A stretch of 64,000 nt of DNA, from contig OY743189.1 in the NCBI GenBank assembly GCA_963555705.1, forward strand, positions 2,745,501-2,809,500, in the 5' to 3' direction. The first letter of the stretch is position 1. Each line of letters begins with the position of its first letter. The notes under the pieces were generated by a model that was not told where the DNA came from, searched no databases, and worked only from the letters and a program-made list of their open reading frames with translations. The position numbers and the translations under genes are program-made. The stretch comes from Ligustrum vulgare. Taxonomy: Eukaryota; Streptophyta; Magnoliopsida; Lamiales; Oleaceae. Positions 38,124 to 49,794 of the stretch are shown piece after piece.

Positions 38124-38428
38124 TTTAAAAATAATAATAAATAATGTTTTGACAACTTTTGCCACTGCCATCGTTCGCTCCGCCAACTCCGAAGGTAAAT
38201 GATTGTATCATGAAGTTTATCTTATATTAATTTGAAGTTTATTTTGATTTCGGATACGTGAGAAATGAAATGTTTTGAGACTTAGAAGAGAAAGAATGAG
38301 AAATTTTTGGTATCCGAAATAAGAAGAAAGAAAACAAGTTTGAGCAAAATTTGAAACATTTATTTTAAAATTTTTACGTCCTCGTAATTTTAACTCAGAG
38401 AGATAGATAAACCCCACCTAATTGGACT

Positions 38429-39450
38429 TTGCATAATTGGTTTAGGAACATGTCTCGATGCGTAAATAGAAATTCACCGAACCAGACCAACCCCGATCAA
38501 ACTACCCAAGGGCAAGATCCCACGACTCAGGCCACTATAATTAGGGATTTACTTCGGGCGGTTCAAGACTTGAGACAAACCCCGGAAGGTACCTCAGTGC
38601 CAATAATTGAACAATTTAGGAGATACCGTCCGCCCACTTTTGATGGTAGAAATAATGCATTAGCTGTTGAGGAATGGCTTCAGACCATCGAGAAGATTTT
38701 CAAGCATATATCTTGCCCTGAGAACAAGAAGGTTGTGTGTGCCGAATTCATGTTGGTTGGTAGGGCTAGTTTCTGGTGGGAATCTGCATAGCGAACCAGG
38801 ACTCCAGCCCAACAGGAGGCTTTAACATGGGCCGAGTTTCAAGAAGAGATTCGAGACAAGTTCTTTCCTCAAGCTCTCCGGGATGCTAAGGAGTCAGAAT
38901 TTCTTCGTTTATGTCAGGGAGAACTAGAAATCACAGAGTATGAGAAGAGGTTCGAGGAGTTGTCCCGCTATGCTCCTCATCTGGTGGAAACGGAAGAAAA
39001 GAAAGCCCGTCGCTTCGAGCGGGGGTTACGCTCGGATATCCGTCAGATTGTTAGCTCCCACGAGCTCCCTACCTATCGGGAGGTAGTAAAGAAAGCTTAG
39101 ACCGTAGCATATGCCAGCATACAGTATGGTGGACAAAGTTTTGAAAAGGAACAAGGAAAAAGAAAATGGCAGAACCAAAATCAGAGTCAGAACCCGAACG
39201 AGAACAATGCACCCAATAAGAAACCCAACCACAGGCCTACTGAAGGACACACGTCCAATAATAACCCTCCGTGCCCCAAGTGTCAAAGGCCCCATTGGGG
39301 GGAGTGCCTCTGGGGAAAGGGTGTCTGCTATAGATGTGGAAAGCCAGGTCACAGGGCGAATGATTGTCGCTCCGCTTCAGTTGGGGGCAACGAGCTAATA
39401 AGCAGAATGATCAAGCGAAGAAAGGAAATTCTAGAATATTCGTCATGACA
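38429..39450 (+). pseudogene. gag of the nested Ty3 element, with stops; pol deleted
   Basis: Retrotransposon Gag: FRRYRPPTFDGRNNALAVEEWL, then CAEFMLVGRASFWWES followed by an in-frame TAG at about 38789-38791. The frame then continues FFPQALRDAKESEFLRL and YEKRFEELSRYAP. A second TAG lies near 39098. A CCHC knuckle C-Y-R-C-G-K-P-G-H-R-A-N-D-C is at about 39328-39369. Protease begins (VMTHEGADQ) and then protease, reverse transcriptase, RNase H and integrase are absent. The sequence jumps to a chromodomain-end remnant (NEPPVNREKKILAKYPEVLD) near 39755-39815. The element cannot move by itself. Confidence 0.88.
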
Positions 39451-39859
39451 CATGAGGGCGCCGATCAAGATGATGATGGGAACGCAGGTATGCTATCGCA
39501 AGCATTATTTTATGTGTTTTAATAAATTTTGATGCTTAGACAGACGGTTAGCGGGTTGACCTTGACGATTTAGTTTCAGAAACATATTCATTGGTCAATT
39601 CGAGACTTTAGAAAGGATTGAGAAGGATACTTATTATTTAGCCCATTTTAGCACTCCACCAACACATGTGTGTATCCTAGAGAGAGACGTCTAAGTCCCT
39701 AGAAACCAAGAAGCCTTTAGACAAAATCCAATGGGGTAGACACGGTGGTGAATGAACCACCTGTGAATAGAGAGAAGAAAATTCTTGCCAAGTACCCAGA
39801 AGTTTTAGATCAAGAAAATTTAAAATTTCGAGGACGAAATTGTTTTAAGGGGGTAGGGT

Positions 39860-42259
39860 TGTAGCGACCGAGAATTTTCGTGATTTTATTCAAATAAATA
39901 TTTTTATTTTAAAAATGTGTCGCTTCAACTTTGCTCATTCATTCATTTATTTTTTAAACGCATGCTCGTCTAGCCAATTAAGTGAAATTAAATTTATTTA
40001 AAAACTTCGTCAAATTTCAATTTTTATCAAAAATATTTCAATATCACAGTTTATTTTCAAAAGCCCAAGTAAAGTCCCAATTTTAAATGTTTTAATCCAA
40101 TCCAACTTATCGAGTCCAAATGTTTTTATCAATCATTCAAGCCCATTTAAAAATCCAATAAGTCATTTCTTGGCCCAACCAATTCAACAGCTTCCCTCCC
40201 CAAGTTTTTTTTCCTTACACAATAGATACTCATTTCCAAAATTCTTACAAGTTTTCCATAAACCAAGATTTTAACCTAAGTTACTATGTTTAACACCTAA
40301 ATCAACTATTAATTAGATCTCTATCCCTTGCATTCAGGACACACACACAAAAATTTCAGCAATACAAGAATACTCTCTGGTATGAAATCTTCTCCTCTCC
40401 AATTTCCCAATCTCGGTTTGGACATGGTACTTCGAATACCAAACTACCATCTCATACTAATTTCCAAAAGTCGAGCCTCATGCCTCCACTCCACGTCCAA
40501 ACCAACACCTCCCCAAGAATAGAGTTTCGAATCCATGACCACGCAAGCTTCACCACCTTCAAACCAAGATTAGTACACCACCATCATCATCCAACCATCT
40601 ATGAACTGCAATTTCAATAACCACAATCTGCCCAGTTCTCCAACAGCCCAATTCATCAAACCACCACCCTAATTCGGAGCAACCACACATCACCATCACA
40701 AACCGCCACAACACCATGGTCGAACCACCACCAGCCACCACACGAAACCACCCCTGCCCAACTACAAATCCCCATCAATCATCCAAAATCGAACTCCAAA
40801 CCAAGAAATAGAAGAAGCCCAGAACATTACCTCTACCTTCGACCCTTTTCTTGCCGGATTTTCGCCAGAAAATCCATCCACACCGCAACCTCCAATTCTC
40901 GGTTTAAGCCTAGAAATCGAGCCTATTTTCTATTTTTTTTCACCGCCCCTTGCTAATCACGTCATGTTGGTCTAGCCGTTGTGGATCGCCGGCGATTGAC
41001 GCCGGCGATTGGCACCGGTGATAGGTGCGACCAGGGTGGTCGCACCTCTGCTCCCAGCTCTCTCTCTCTCTCTCTTTCACGTGAAAGAGGGAGAGATATA
41101 ATATATGTATATATATTTTGAGTTTTTTTTATTTTTAGTCCTCAAAGTTTTGAATAGTTTAATTCCAGTCATTTTAGCTTAAAATGTTTTAACTTAGCCT
41201 CTGCAGTTTTAAAGTTACTGATTTCCACCCCATTTTTTAAAGTGATCATTTCAGTCCCCCAAGTCTTCAATTGAGTATATTATGACCCTGAGTTTTGACT
41301 AAAATATAATTTGGTCAAGAACTTTTCGGGTTTATCGATTTAGTCCCTAATTTCAATTATTTGCACCAAAGCCCCAAATCTTTACACATTACCATTTTAA
41401 TCCGAGCTTTACACTTTTAAATTCTTTCAATTCAACCCTCAAATTTACTTTTATTTATAAAACTTTAATTTCAAGTTTCTAATAGAAAATTATTTATTTT
41501 AGGGGTAGACGAGGCGCGGGATTTTCAAGAAAGCTAGAATCATTTTTTAAAGCAAGTTCAGAAATATCTTAAGGTATGTTCATTACTTTAAAAACTCTTT
41601 CATTCTAAATGCGCAATATTAAGTAAACTCGTATTGTAAATTTATGCATGTGATTACGTAATTTATGAGAACCAATTGCCTTCGGGCCTAGATCCACATG
41701 TCTTCGGGCATGGAACAGTTGCCTTCGGGCCCAGATCCACATGTCTTCGGGCATGAAAATTTATGATGTATGAGATCCACTTGATTATTGCATGAGAATG
41801 AGAATTTATGACTTAAATTGCATGATTATATGTGTTATTTACTGTACAGTTTATTTAATTTGCGCTGAACCTACTGAGTATTTCTATGAAATGCTCACCC
41901 CTATTTTTAAACTTACAAAGTGCAGATTTCGGAGAAGGTGGCGAATGAAAGGGCAGTGGTGTCAAATAATAATGAAGCTATATTTTTAAAGTCACGATTC
42001 ATGAATAGTGTCAATTTATTTATATGTCGTTATTTTAAATATGATATTTAAAGTCATGAACATCGTCAATTTAATTATTTGTCGTTACTTTCTTTGAAAG
42101 TTATTATTTCAACGTTTTTACGCATTTATCAAATTTAATTTATTTACTGTTGAAATTTTTCACAGAATTATGATGTTTAGAATTCAATTATTTTTCGCAA
42201 TAAAATTAGATTTAAAGGAGAAGTGACGTCCCGAGCTTCACTGAATTTGGGGCGTTACA
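39860..42259 (+). repeat. 3' LTR (2,400 bp) of the nested Ty3 element
   Basis: Begins TGTAGCGACCGAG after purine tract TTTAAGGGGGTAGGG and ends GGGGCGTTACA. The whole element is flanked by GCCGGGT at 36707-36713 and 42260-42266, a 7-bp direct repeat rather than the usual 5. Open frames at 40559-40741 and elsewhere are not conserved genes. Confidence 0.9.
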
Positions 42260-42760
42260 GCCGGGTTGACCCGGTCCGACCCGAACAATTTTTTTATTTT
42301 ATTTTATTTTAAAACTGCGCGACCGCACGAGGTGCAAATCCAGGGCCTACCTTGGCCTCAGATCAGTTTTCAACCGTGATTTTGCATCTGAGTCCCTTCT
42401 GTAATTGCCATCAAGTCCTCCATCTTTTAATCTCGAGCAATTTAGTCCCCAAATTTTCATCTTTCTTTCAAGTAGTTCCTAATAAATTTGCACTTTTGGT
42501 CCTTCAACTTTTGGAATCTTGCAATTTGGTCCTTGTTTATTTGCGCAGCTCGTCCAAAACTTCTCGAAAGTGACAAAATGGTCCCCAAACTTGGAATTTC
42601 AACAAAATCTTCACTCATTTTGTAATTTTTTTCATCAAATTTGGACATTAACCTATTTAAGCACAAAATTTGCATAAATTAGTAGATATTTTCTCAAGAT
42701 ATTCCAAAATATGCTAGTTTAAAGATATAAAAAGTGTATAAAAATGCACTTAACAGAGAT

Positions 42761-43930
42761 CATCTCTCAGATACATGTATGACCTAAACATTACGATTGT
42801 GATTAGTGAGGTTAGCCGATGGGGTCTAACCCTAAGGAATGATGGTTGGACACTGGGGTCAATTTCCATGTCTGCTCCAACAGGAGCATGTTCACTGATT
42901 TTGCACCAGTTAAAAATGGTGAAAAGTTGTTCATGGAAAACTCTACAACATCTGAAATACTTAGTAAAGGCAAGGTGATCCTAAAGATGACCTTTGGAAG
43001 AGAGCTTACTCTAACTAATGTGCTATACGTGCCAAAGATTTGCAAGAATCTGGTCCCTGGGTCTCTTCTGAGCAAGAATGGTTTCCGCATGGTCATTGAG
43101 GCTGATAAACTAGTGATTACCAAAATAGGAGTTTATGTTGGGAAATGCTATTTGACTGATGGTCTGTTTAAATTGAATGTAATTGTTGTAACCCCAACTA
43201 TTGTGAATAATGAAAAAACTCCTTCTGTTTACTTCCTTTAGCCTCCTAATCTGTGGAATGGAATATTAGGTCACGTAAATTACAATGTGTTACGTAGACT
43301 AAGCAAACTAAGATAATTTCCTAGGTTTCAAATTGATTCAAATCATAAATGTGAAACCTACGTTGAGGCTAAGCTTACTAGGTCTTCGTTTTATAGTATT
43401 GAAAGAAGTACCGAGCCATTAGGACTAGTCCACAGTGATGTGTGTGACTTGAAATTTGTCCAATCAAGAGGCGACAATAAGTACTTTATTACTTTTGTCG
43501 ACGATAGCACGGGATATTGCTATGTGTACTTGCTTAAAAGTAAAAACGAAGCTATCGATTAATTCATTCTTTATAAGAATGAAGTTGAAAATCAACTTAG
43601 CAAGAAAATATAGGTGCTGGAAAGTGAGCTTGGTGGTGAATATGAATCACCATTTGGTGAATTTTGTAATAAACATGGAATAATTCACCAAACTACCGCA
43701 CCTTATTCACCTCAGCAGAACGTAATTGCTGAGCGTAAGAGAGGCTAAAAGAAATGATGAATGCTATGTTGATTAGTTCTGGATTACCGCAGAACATGTG
43801 GGGAGAAGATATTCTTTCTACATATTAAATTTTGAATAAAGTGTTAATAAAGAATATGGATAAGACTTTGTATGAACTTTGGACAGGTTGTACACCTTCG
43901 TATAAATACTTGCTAATGTGGGGCTGTCTT
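42761..43930 (+). pseudogene. protease-integrase remnant of copia element B
   Basis: Resumes after the solo LTR. It contains the protease (W-L-D-T-G-V-N-F-H at 42845-42880, where the motif is normally DSGA or DTGA), then NVLYVPKICKNLVPGSLLSKNGF. The GAG-pre-integrase region LWNGILGHVNYNVLRRLSK spans about 43253-43310. Integrase core follows: [30 protein letters not shown] and YSPQQNVIAERKRG. Several in-frame stops occur (for example 43313, 43559, 43612, 43747). Reverse transcriptase and RNase H are missing. The coding sequence runs straight into LTR sequence at about 43931 at a short similar stretch (TTAATGA-CAGG), which suggests a deletion. Confidence 0.88.
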
Positions 43931-44069
43931 GTTAATGAGCAGGCTCTTCCTCCATCCAGTATAAATAGGATATCTCTCTCAGTTGGAAAAAACACAAGAA
44001 AAATATAAGTTTATTCCTTCCAGCAACAAGCTTTTCTTTCCAGTTTTAAAGTTCTTCCTTTTCTGATTT

Positions 44070-44133
<64 letters not shown>

Positions 44134-44323
44134 ATTACAGCTAGTTTGATAGGCGGTTAACGTTGTGCAGCGTGAACCAATAACTGATTTTATCTTGAGA
44201 ATCGAACACCAATCAAAACCTCTTGTACCCCGATGAGGTGGCAAATTCAATTTAAGGAAACTGTGTAAACACGGGCCCTCGGATTGGTTTCATTTGGTTT
44301 GATTCTCTAATTTTCCCCCAACA
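43931..44323 (+). repeat. Truncated 3' LTR of copia element B
   Basis: Matches the last three quarters of the 5' LTR (TCCTCCATCCAGTATAAATAGG onward) and ends TTTTCCCCCAACA. An (AG)n tract at 44073-44130 is about three times longer than in the 5' LTR. Followed by ACCCT. Confidence 0.85.
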
Positions 44324-45584
44324 ACCCTCACATTATTGATGGATAGAAACTGATGTTCTATAATCTGTACATGAGTTTCAAAAGCAAAACTGAATTGAAG
44401 GAGTTTGAAAGAAGGGGAGATTCATACACAGTAACTGTGAATTTAGTTGCTGAAAGTTTGAATGTGTTATGGTGAACATGAGTGAAAGTAAACATATTAG
44501 GGATGATATATAATAATTGGTTGGGTACTGTTGCGGTTAAACTAGGATTGTGAAATGATGGACATGGAAAACATTTGAATTGGAATAGGATTGTAAAAAA
44601 CTTGGGGTACAAGAATCTCAATGTGAAAGGAATATTATAAAAAATATAAATACTTAAAGATAAAATCTGGATTAAAAATAAATTTCGAATACTAATGAAA
44701 ATAACTTTAGAATTTTGATTTAAATATAATTTGGGTTTAAAAATGATTATTGGGCTTTAAAAAATTTTAAAACTTGGAATTGGGCTGAAAGTCAAATTGG
44801 ACTCGAATTTTATTGACTTGGCTAGACGAGCACACTTTAAATTAAAAATGGGGGACATTATAGAGACAAGGTTTTTAAAAAATTTAAATAAATAAAATGC
44901 GTTCCATGCCGAAATATCACAAGTACCCCCTCGTCCCGGGCCATCGTACGACCCAATATATCTGACAAGTTGCACTATACGTCAACCCAAGATGCATCTT
45001 CCTCTCCAGGACTTTGGAAATGTACTAAAATTAACTTAAAATTCTTGTTCTCTACAAAATGGTTTGGTTTGGTTTGAAAAAATTTCAAACCGTTTTAAAT
45101 GGTTTGGTTTGAAATCTTGCTACAAACCTCCCAAACCATGCTGATCCAAAAATCAAACGTATTCCTCATCAAAACTTAAAGGATGTAAAAGAAATAGAAA
45201 AAACAAAATACCAAAAACAGCCAGATATGGCAGAAAATAATCAAGTAGTACAAGGGGATGATGAATGAAACATGCTTGTGAATGATTTCATGACACCTCA
45301 AATTATTCAAAATCGGTTAAGCATAGTTTATCTACCTTTTGGTCAGCCAAGCTTTTAGTTGAAGACGAATGTCATCAACATATCCCAATACGGGCATCAA
45401 TTCTATGGCAGGCCAGATAAAAATCCACATACTCATGCCTCTAGATATTTAGAATGTGTCAACACTTCAAGTATCAAGGGATTTCATATGACTATATCAA
45501 ACTCTGATTGTTTCCACATACTTTACGAGACAAAAACACTAGATTGGTTGGATTTGGAGAAAAAAACTTGTTCACACGAAACGT
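44324..45584. other. Repeat-derived intergenic DNA
   Basis: 44640-44970 contains minus-strand fragments of the TGTAGCGACC-type Ty3 LTR (GGCTAGACGAGC and neighbours). 45060-45140 is a GGTTTG/CAAACC-rich piece like hAT subterminal repeats. No gene; open frames are short and unsupported. Confidence 0.4.
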
Positions 45585-47117
45585 AGTGTGTATATTACCA
45601 CAAGTATTCAGATCGTGACAAGTAATATAGTGGACCAAATAGTCTATATATTGTACACACGATGATTGTAATTAAGTACCGAAATATGTTAGTTGTAAAC
45701 TCTATTTAAATGGTCGAATGGTGGTTTTGGAAGAAACTAAAATAAGAAATTATTCTAATTAAATGCAGTGAAAAGAAATAAACAATGAAGATCTTTGTTT
45801 TTCTAAAGTGATGTTAAAAGTGTAGGGACGCACGATTTCACCAAAGCTCATATTATTGATTCCATTCCTCTAGTTTTATTCCTATAAATGTACTCGATTG
45901 AATTCGCAAATATATATTGAAATCTTTCTTTGGAGTTTAAATCAATTCTACCTAATTAAGTCGATCACATATCTCTATGGAGAGTTCAAATTATTCCTTA
46001 ATTAGGTGCATGAAATACAAGAATTCAAATAATAATCGTAATAATAACAAAATTGTATCTCTACCTTTTATTCAATTACCAGATTTTATTCCACGATCTA
46101 AATTGTTAACTTACCTCTCGAATTATGAAAACAACCGACAAAATCATGAACTAATGGCCAATTAATTTAATAATTAAATACAAAAATAAAATCAACACAT
46201 GCAATAATTACTCAAAAGTAGGAATATGAAATTAATAATGAAAAGGTAGGCTTCACCATTTGTCCCGACTATGAGTTTAGTTATTCATCACAATGAAAAA
46301 TAAAACGCAGTAAATATAATATTTAAACATGTTGAGTTTATCAAATTGATAAGAGAAAAAAGAAGTCTTGCACCAAGAATCAATTCATGTTGCTAATCTT
46401 CAATTCCCATGTCTTTTGCACCAAAAATCTCCCGAGAATTCGATATTTAAAACATTGAATTATGTGGAAAAGATGCTATGCAAAAGTCTGTAATTCATGC
46501 CCAAGCTGGTCGAACAAGGAAGAAAATCTGTCAAAACCCTCGGGTAAAGCCCAAAACACGACCTAGTCGAAAAGATGTGCGGGTGTCTATTGGTGCGGTC
46601 GCGTGTTTATGGTAAAACTCGTTCTGTTCATTTGAACTCTGGTCCCACAACCATGCACCTTTAAGAGGTGCACCCGTGTGCTTCAACTAATTCCTGCAAT
46701 TTTCAACTTTAAAATTTTGTTTGAGTAGGTCCTTATCGTTTAATTGTTGGCATGCTCTTCACCTTTCGATTAGAAATTTTGGCCCTTATACTTCTGATTT
46801 TCATCAATTTACTCATTTTATTTATTGATTTTTTTAATTCAAACTTCTAACTTTTGAATTCTTCCACTTTAGCTCCATTTCGCTTCCCAACAGACTTCAT
46901 CAACTCCTGATTAATGCAATTTAGCTTCAATTGTCATGCAATTGCCCTTTATTTGCCTTAATTGCTTTTTATTTGCCTTAATCGCTTTATTCTCTTGACT
47001 TTGGGATAAAATCTGAAATAATAACAAATAAAGCCAAAATAAGTGGAATTCATTCTTGAACGAGAATAAAATATTCGAATTTAGGCATATAAATAAATGT
47101 ATAAAATACACTTATCA
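45585..47117 (-). repeat. LTR of the TGATAAGTG Ty3 family, minus strand
   Basis: Starts at 47117 (TGATAAGTGTATTTTATAC). It ends near 45585 after GGTCCACTATATTACTTGTCACGAT, which matches the LTR end at 6190-6256. A short purine-tract-like stretch (AGTTTGAGAATATT) precedes the start, so this is a 3' LTR with a trace of interior. No target duplication confirmed. Confidence 0.7.
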
Positions 47118-47149
47118 AATATTCTCAAACTAATATGCATCTAATATGT

Positions 47150-47352
47150 ATTCAGGCTTAACTTTCATTATGTTAGGAAACTTTTAATTCCATATTTTTG
47201 CTCTTGGTTTTGTTTAATTAAAGACAATTTATTGTTTGAGTAATTAATTCTAATTTTCATTCATCTACAATTATATGCGCAATGATTGCATGATAAGTTC
47301 GAAAGATTAGGAATTCGTTAGATGTGATTTAATTGCCATAAAGTCCAATAGG

Positions 47353-47428
<76 letters not shown>

Positions 47429-47895
47429 ATGATTTGTGAGGTCTTTAATTTTTCATGAGTTTTTAATGCTTTCCTACTTGATCGCAGTTGTCATAAATAT
47501 AGGCATGTCATATATATGAATATGTTTGAAACCCTATTCGAAAGAAGGTTATAAGCATGTTAGGAACATTGATCTTTATTCATATAAATTGTTGATAATT
47601 ATTCAAACCAATATATGAAAATTGGAATAGAATGTGATTTCTAGATCTCAGCACTACATTCACATTCATTACATAAAAAAAATTTCACTCTTGCTTAATT
47701 TAGTTTAATTTGACATTTTCTAGTTAGTTGTTATTTTTAGTTTTACTTGATCTTTCACAAACATAAAATAAAACTTCTCGTTTCGGTTAAGGTTAGTAAT
47801 CTAGAATATATTTTTAACTCAATCGTCATGGGGGCAATACACGGACTCATTATTTATTATATTACTTGTACGATCCGTACACTTTCGATAAGGAA
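47150..47895 (+). repeat. Partial plus-strand copy of the same LTR family
   Basis: The end segment GGACTCATTATTTATTATATTACTTG then CGATCCGTACACTT (47840-47885) matches the LTR ends. The beginning is diverged. It faces the minus-strand copy, forming an opposed pair. Confidence 0.5.
47354..47423. repeat. (AT)n microsatellite, about 70 bp
   Basis: Perfect dinucleotide run, self-complementary and prone to cruciform or slippage. Confidence 0.97.
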
Positions 47896-49345
47896 ATCAA
47901 GAAACAATAATACACATGATGAAGCTACCCATTATAACAAAGTTAAAATTTGTGATCAACAAGGAAAAAAAGTGACGATCAACATAAAATTTTGCTAAAT
48001 AAATTAGTAACCGATGGTGTTTTTAACCCTTTAGGAAGTCGTGGTTTTCATTTTCTTTTTGGATAATAAGAATGCATTTGCTCATTTAGCTAATTCAATC
48101 TTACGTTTCCCAAAATGTCTAATTTTGGTGATTGTTTTGGAGTGTGATGAATTAATTATTGTAATCAAGGAGCTAAATAGAAACATTATAAGACAGTTGT
48201 ATGAGGTCTTCTTCTACTTTCGCATTTTATTTTAAATATTTTAAGCTTGCTATTTAATTGTGTGATCTGGTGTTGTATGTTTGAATTACATAGAAACCAT
48301 GAATGAAGTTCTTGACAGCCTAACTTTAAACATGAACAGAAAGAAATTATAAGAAAGTGCAATTTTATTTTTATTTTTATTTTTATTTTTTTATGCTCCT
48401 TGCTCTAGAGATTATATATTTAATCATTGTGGGTTTTATGCAGTCACTTTTTCAATATGCATGCAAGCTTATTGAATTGTAAGATTGACTTGGATCAAGT
48501 TTTGTGCCTTTTTTGAATTATTTTTACTTGTATTACCTTTGTTCTGTTCTAATCATGAGTTTCAATTCTTAAATATCCAAGGACTCCTCCAGGTCCTGGA
48601 ATGGATTATCAAACTCCTGATTCGAAACATTTAATGAAACACATTCACACTAACCAATCAGATAAGATGTGGAGCATTAATCGAAGTATTCACTAACCAA
48701 TCAGATAAGATGAGGAGCATTGATCGAAGTATTTGTTGTCCGGGTACTCGTTTTTGGTGGGATGCTCTCGTGTGATTTAGATAACTTCATGTTGTTGGCC
48801 AGACTAGCAGCCAAGGTGTAAAACAAATTCACTTAATTGAATTATTTGCTTTCTATGTAATCTTGCTTATATGAAATATTTTACCATTGTTACAACATTA
48901 GACCTTGTTTGATTCCTTTTTTTTTTTCAAATCATTTTTTTCATACTTATTTTCAATCACACATTCACACAATAAAATATTTTGCATGTAATTCCAAATT
49001 TTTCCTAATTTTTAACCTTACATTCTCCAAAAATCACTACCCAAATAAATTAATCTCTTTAAAATAGGCATCAAACATTGGTTAAATACAGATGTAGGTT
49101 TTTTCAATATCTTTAGAATTTTACATTATTATTATTATTATTATTGTTGTTGTTGTTGTTGTTGTTGTTTTGTGATTCTCTCATCAAACTTGTTTTTTAA
49201 AGAGGGTGTTTTGGGCTGCCAAATTTCAAATTTGATCTTCTTGTAGTTTATATATCCAATTTCTATAATCTTTTATTACTGATGTAGTATTCTGAATCTT
49301 TCTTTAATTTTGTATATTTTCGCTTCTTTCAAATTATACTTGACC
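47896..49345. other. AT-rich intergenic DNA with a 43-bp tandem duplication
   Basis: No gene supported. 48648-48690 and 48691-48733 are adjacent 43-bp copies with two mismatches. (TTTTTA)n lies at about 48366-48390, and ATT then GTT trinucleotide runs at about 49128-49170. Confidence 0.5.
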
Positions 49346-49350
49346 AATCA

Positions 49351-49779
49351 TTTTACAATGGAAGCCACCTATGGGGAAATAGAGGAAAACATAGTAGGAA
49401 GAAGAAGCTCGACTTCAATGGCTAATTCCATTTGAATACAGCACGGCGTCGTTTTGCGGATAAGTTGTAATAAATTGAGCTAAGTTGTGTTTTATTTCCT
49501 TTTTTACATTTTACACTTTAAGTTAGTATATGGATTAGGAAAGAGAAAGAAGGGGTCGATTTTTCAGATAACAATTTTTGTGGTCCTTCTCTCCTCCTTT
49601 CTTCTTTCTTCTTTCATCTATCTTCTTCTTCTTCAATTTCGTTTAAATTTCCAATGTTAATTGTAATCGGATAGTATACAATGAATGAAATTATAGTTTT
49701 TCAACTGAAATTCTACTTTGGTGTTCGATTTGGTTCGTATATATTTTTTGTTCCTTTATAGCTGATTGAGTTTATAACA
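49351..49779 (+). repeat. 5' LTR of Ty3 element C
   Basis: 429 bp, TTTTACAATGG (TG mutated) to GTTTATAACA. Matches 61413-61833 throughout with frequent substitutions and a short indel near 49435. Target duplication AATCA at 49346-49350 and 61834-61838. Confidence 0.93.
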
Positions 49780-49782
49780 TTT

Positions 49783-49794
49783 TGGTATCAGAGC
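49783..49794 (+). promoter_or_regulatory. Primer binding site of Ty3 element C
   Basis: Perfect TGGTATCAGAGC, three bases after the LTR. The gag ATG follows immediately at 49795. Confidence 0.95.

Larger units (their letters stand above)
35591..42755 (-). mobile_element. Solo LTR of the TGATAAGTG Ty3 family, itself split by another element
   Basis: Minus-strand LTR starting at 42755 (TGTTAAGTGCA) and ending at 35591 (TTTTAGCGAACA). It is flanked by perfect 5-bp duplications GAGAT at 35586-35590 and 42756-42760. Removing the nested element at 36714-42259 leaves about 1.6 kb, the family length. The region at 35600-35690 matches the reverse of GTCCACTTTATTAC...CGTACACTTGC in the LTR at 4590-6256. 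The absence of any internal region plus the perfect duplication indicates a solo LTR formed by LTR-LTR recombination. Confidence 0.85.

Noticed and set aside
49783..49794. tRNA gene at the TGGTATCAGAGC sites
   Set aside because: Only the 12-base primer complement is present, without tRNA boxes or a cloverleaf.
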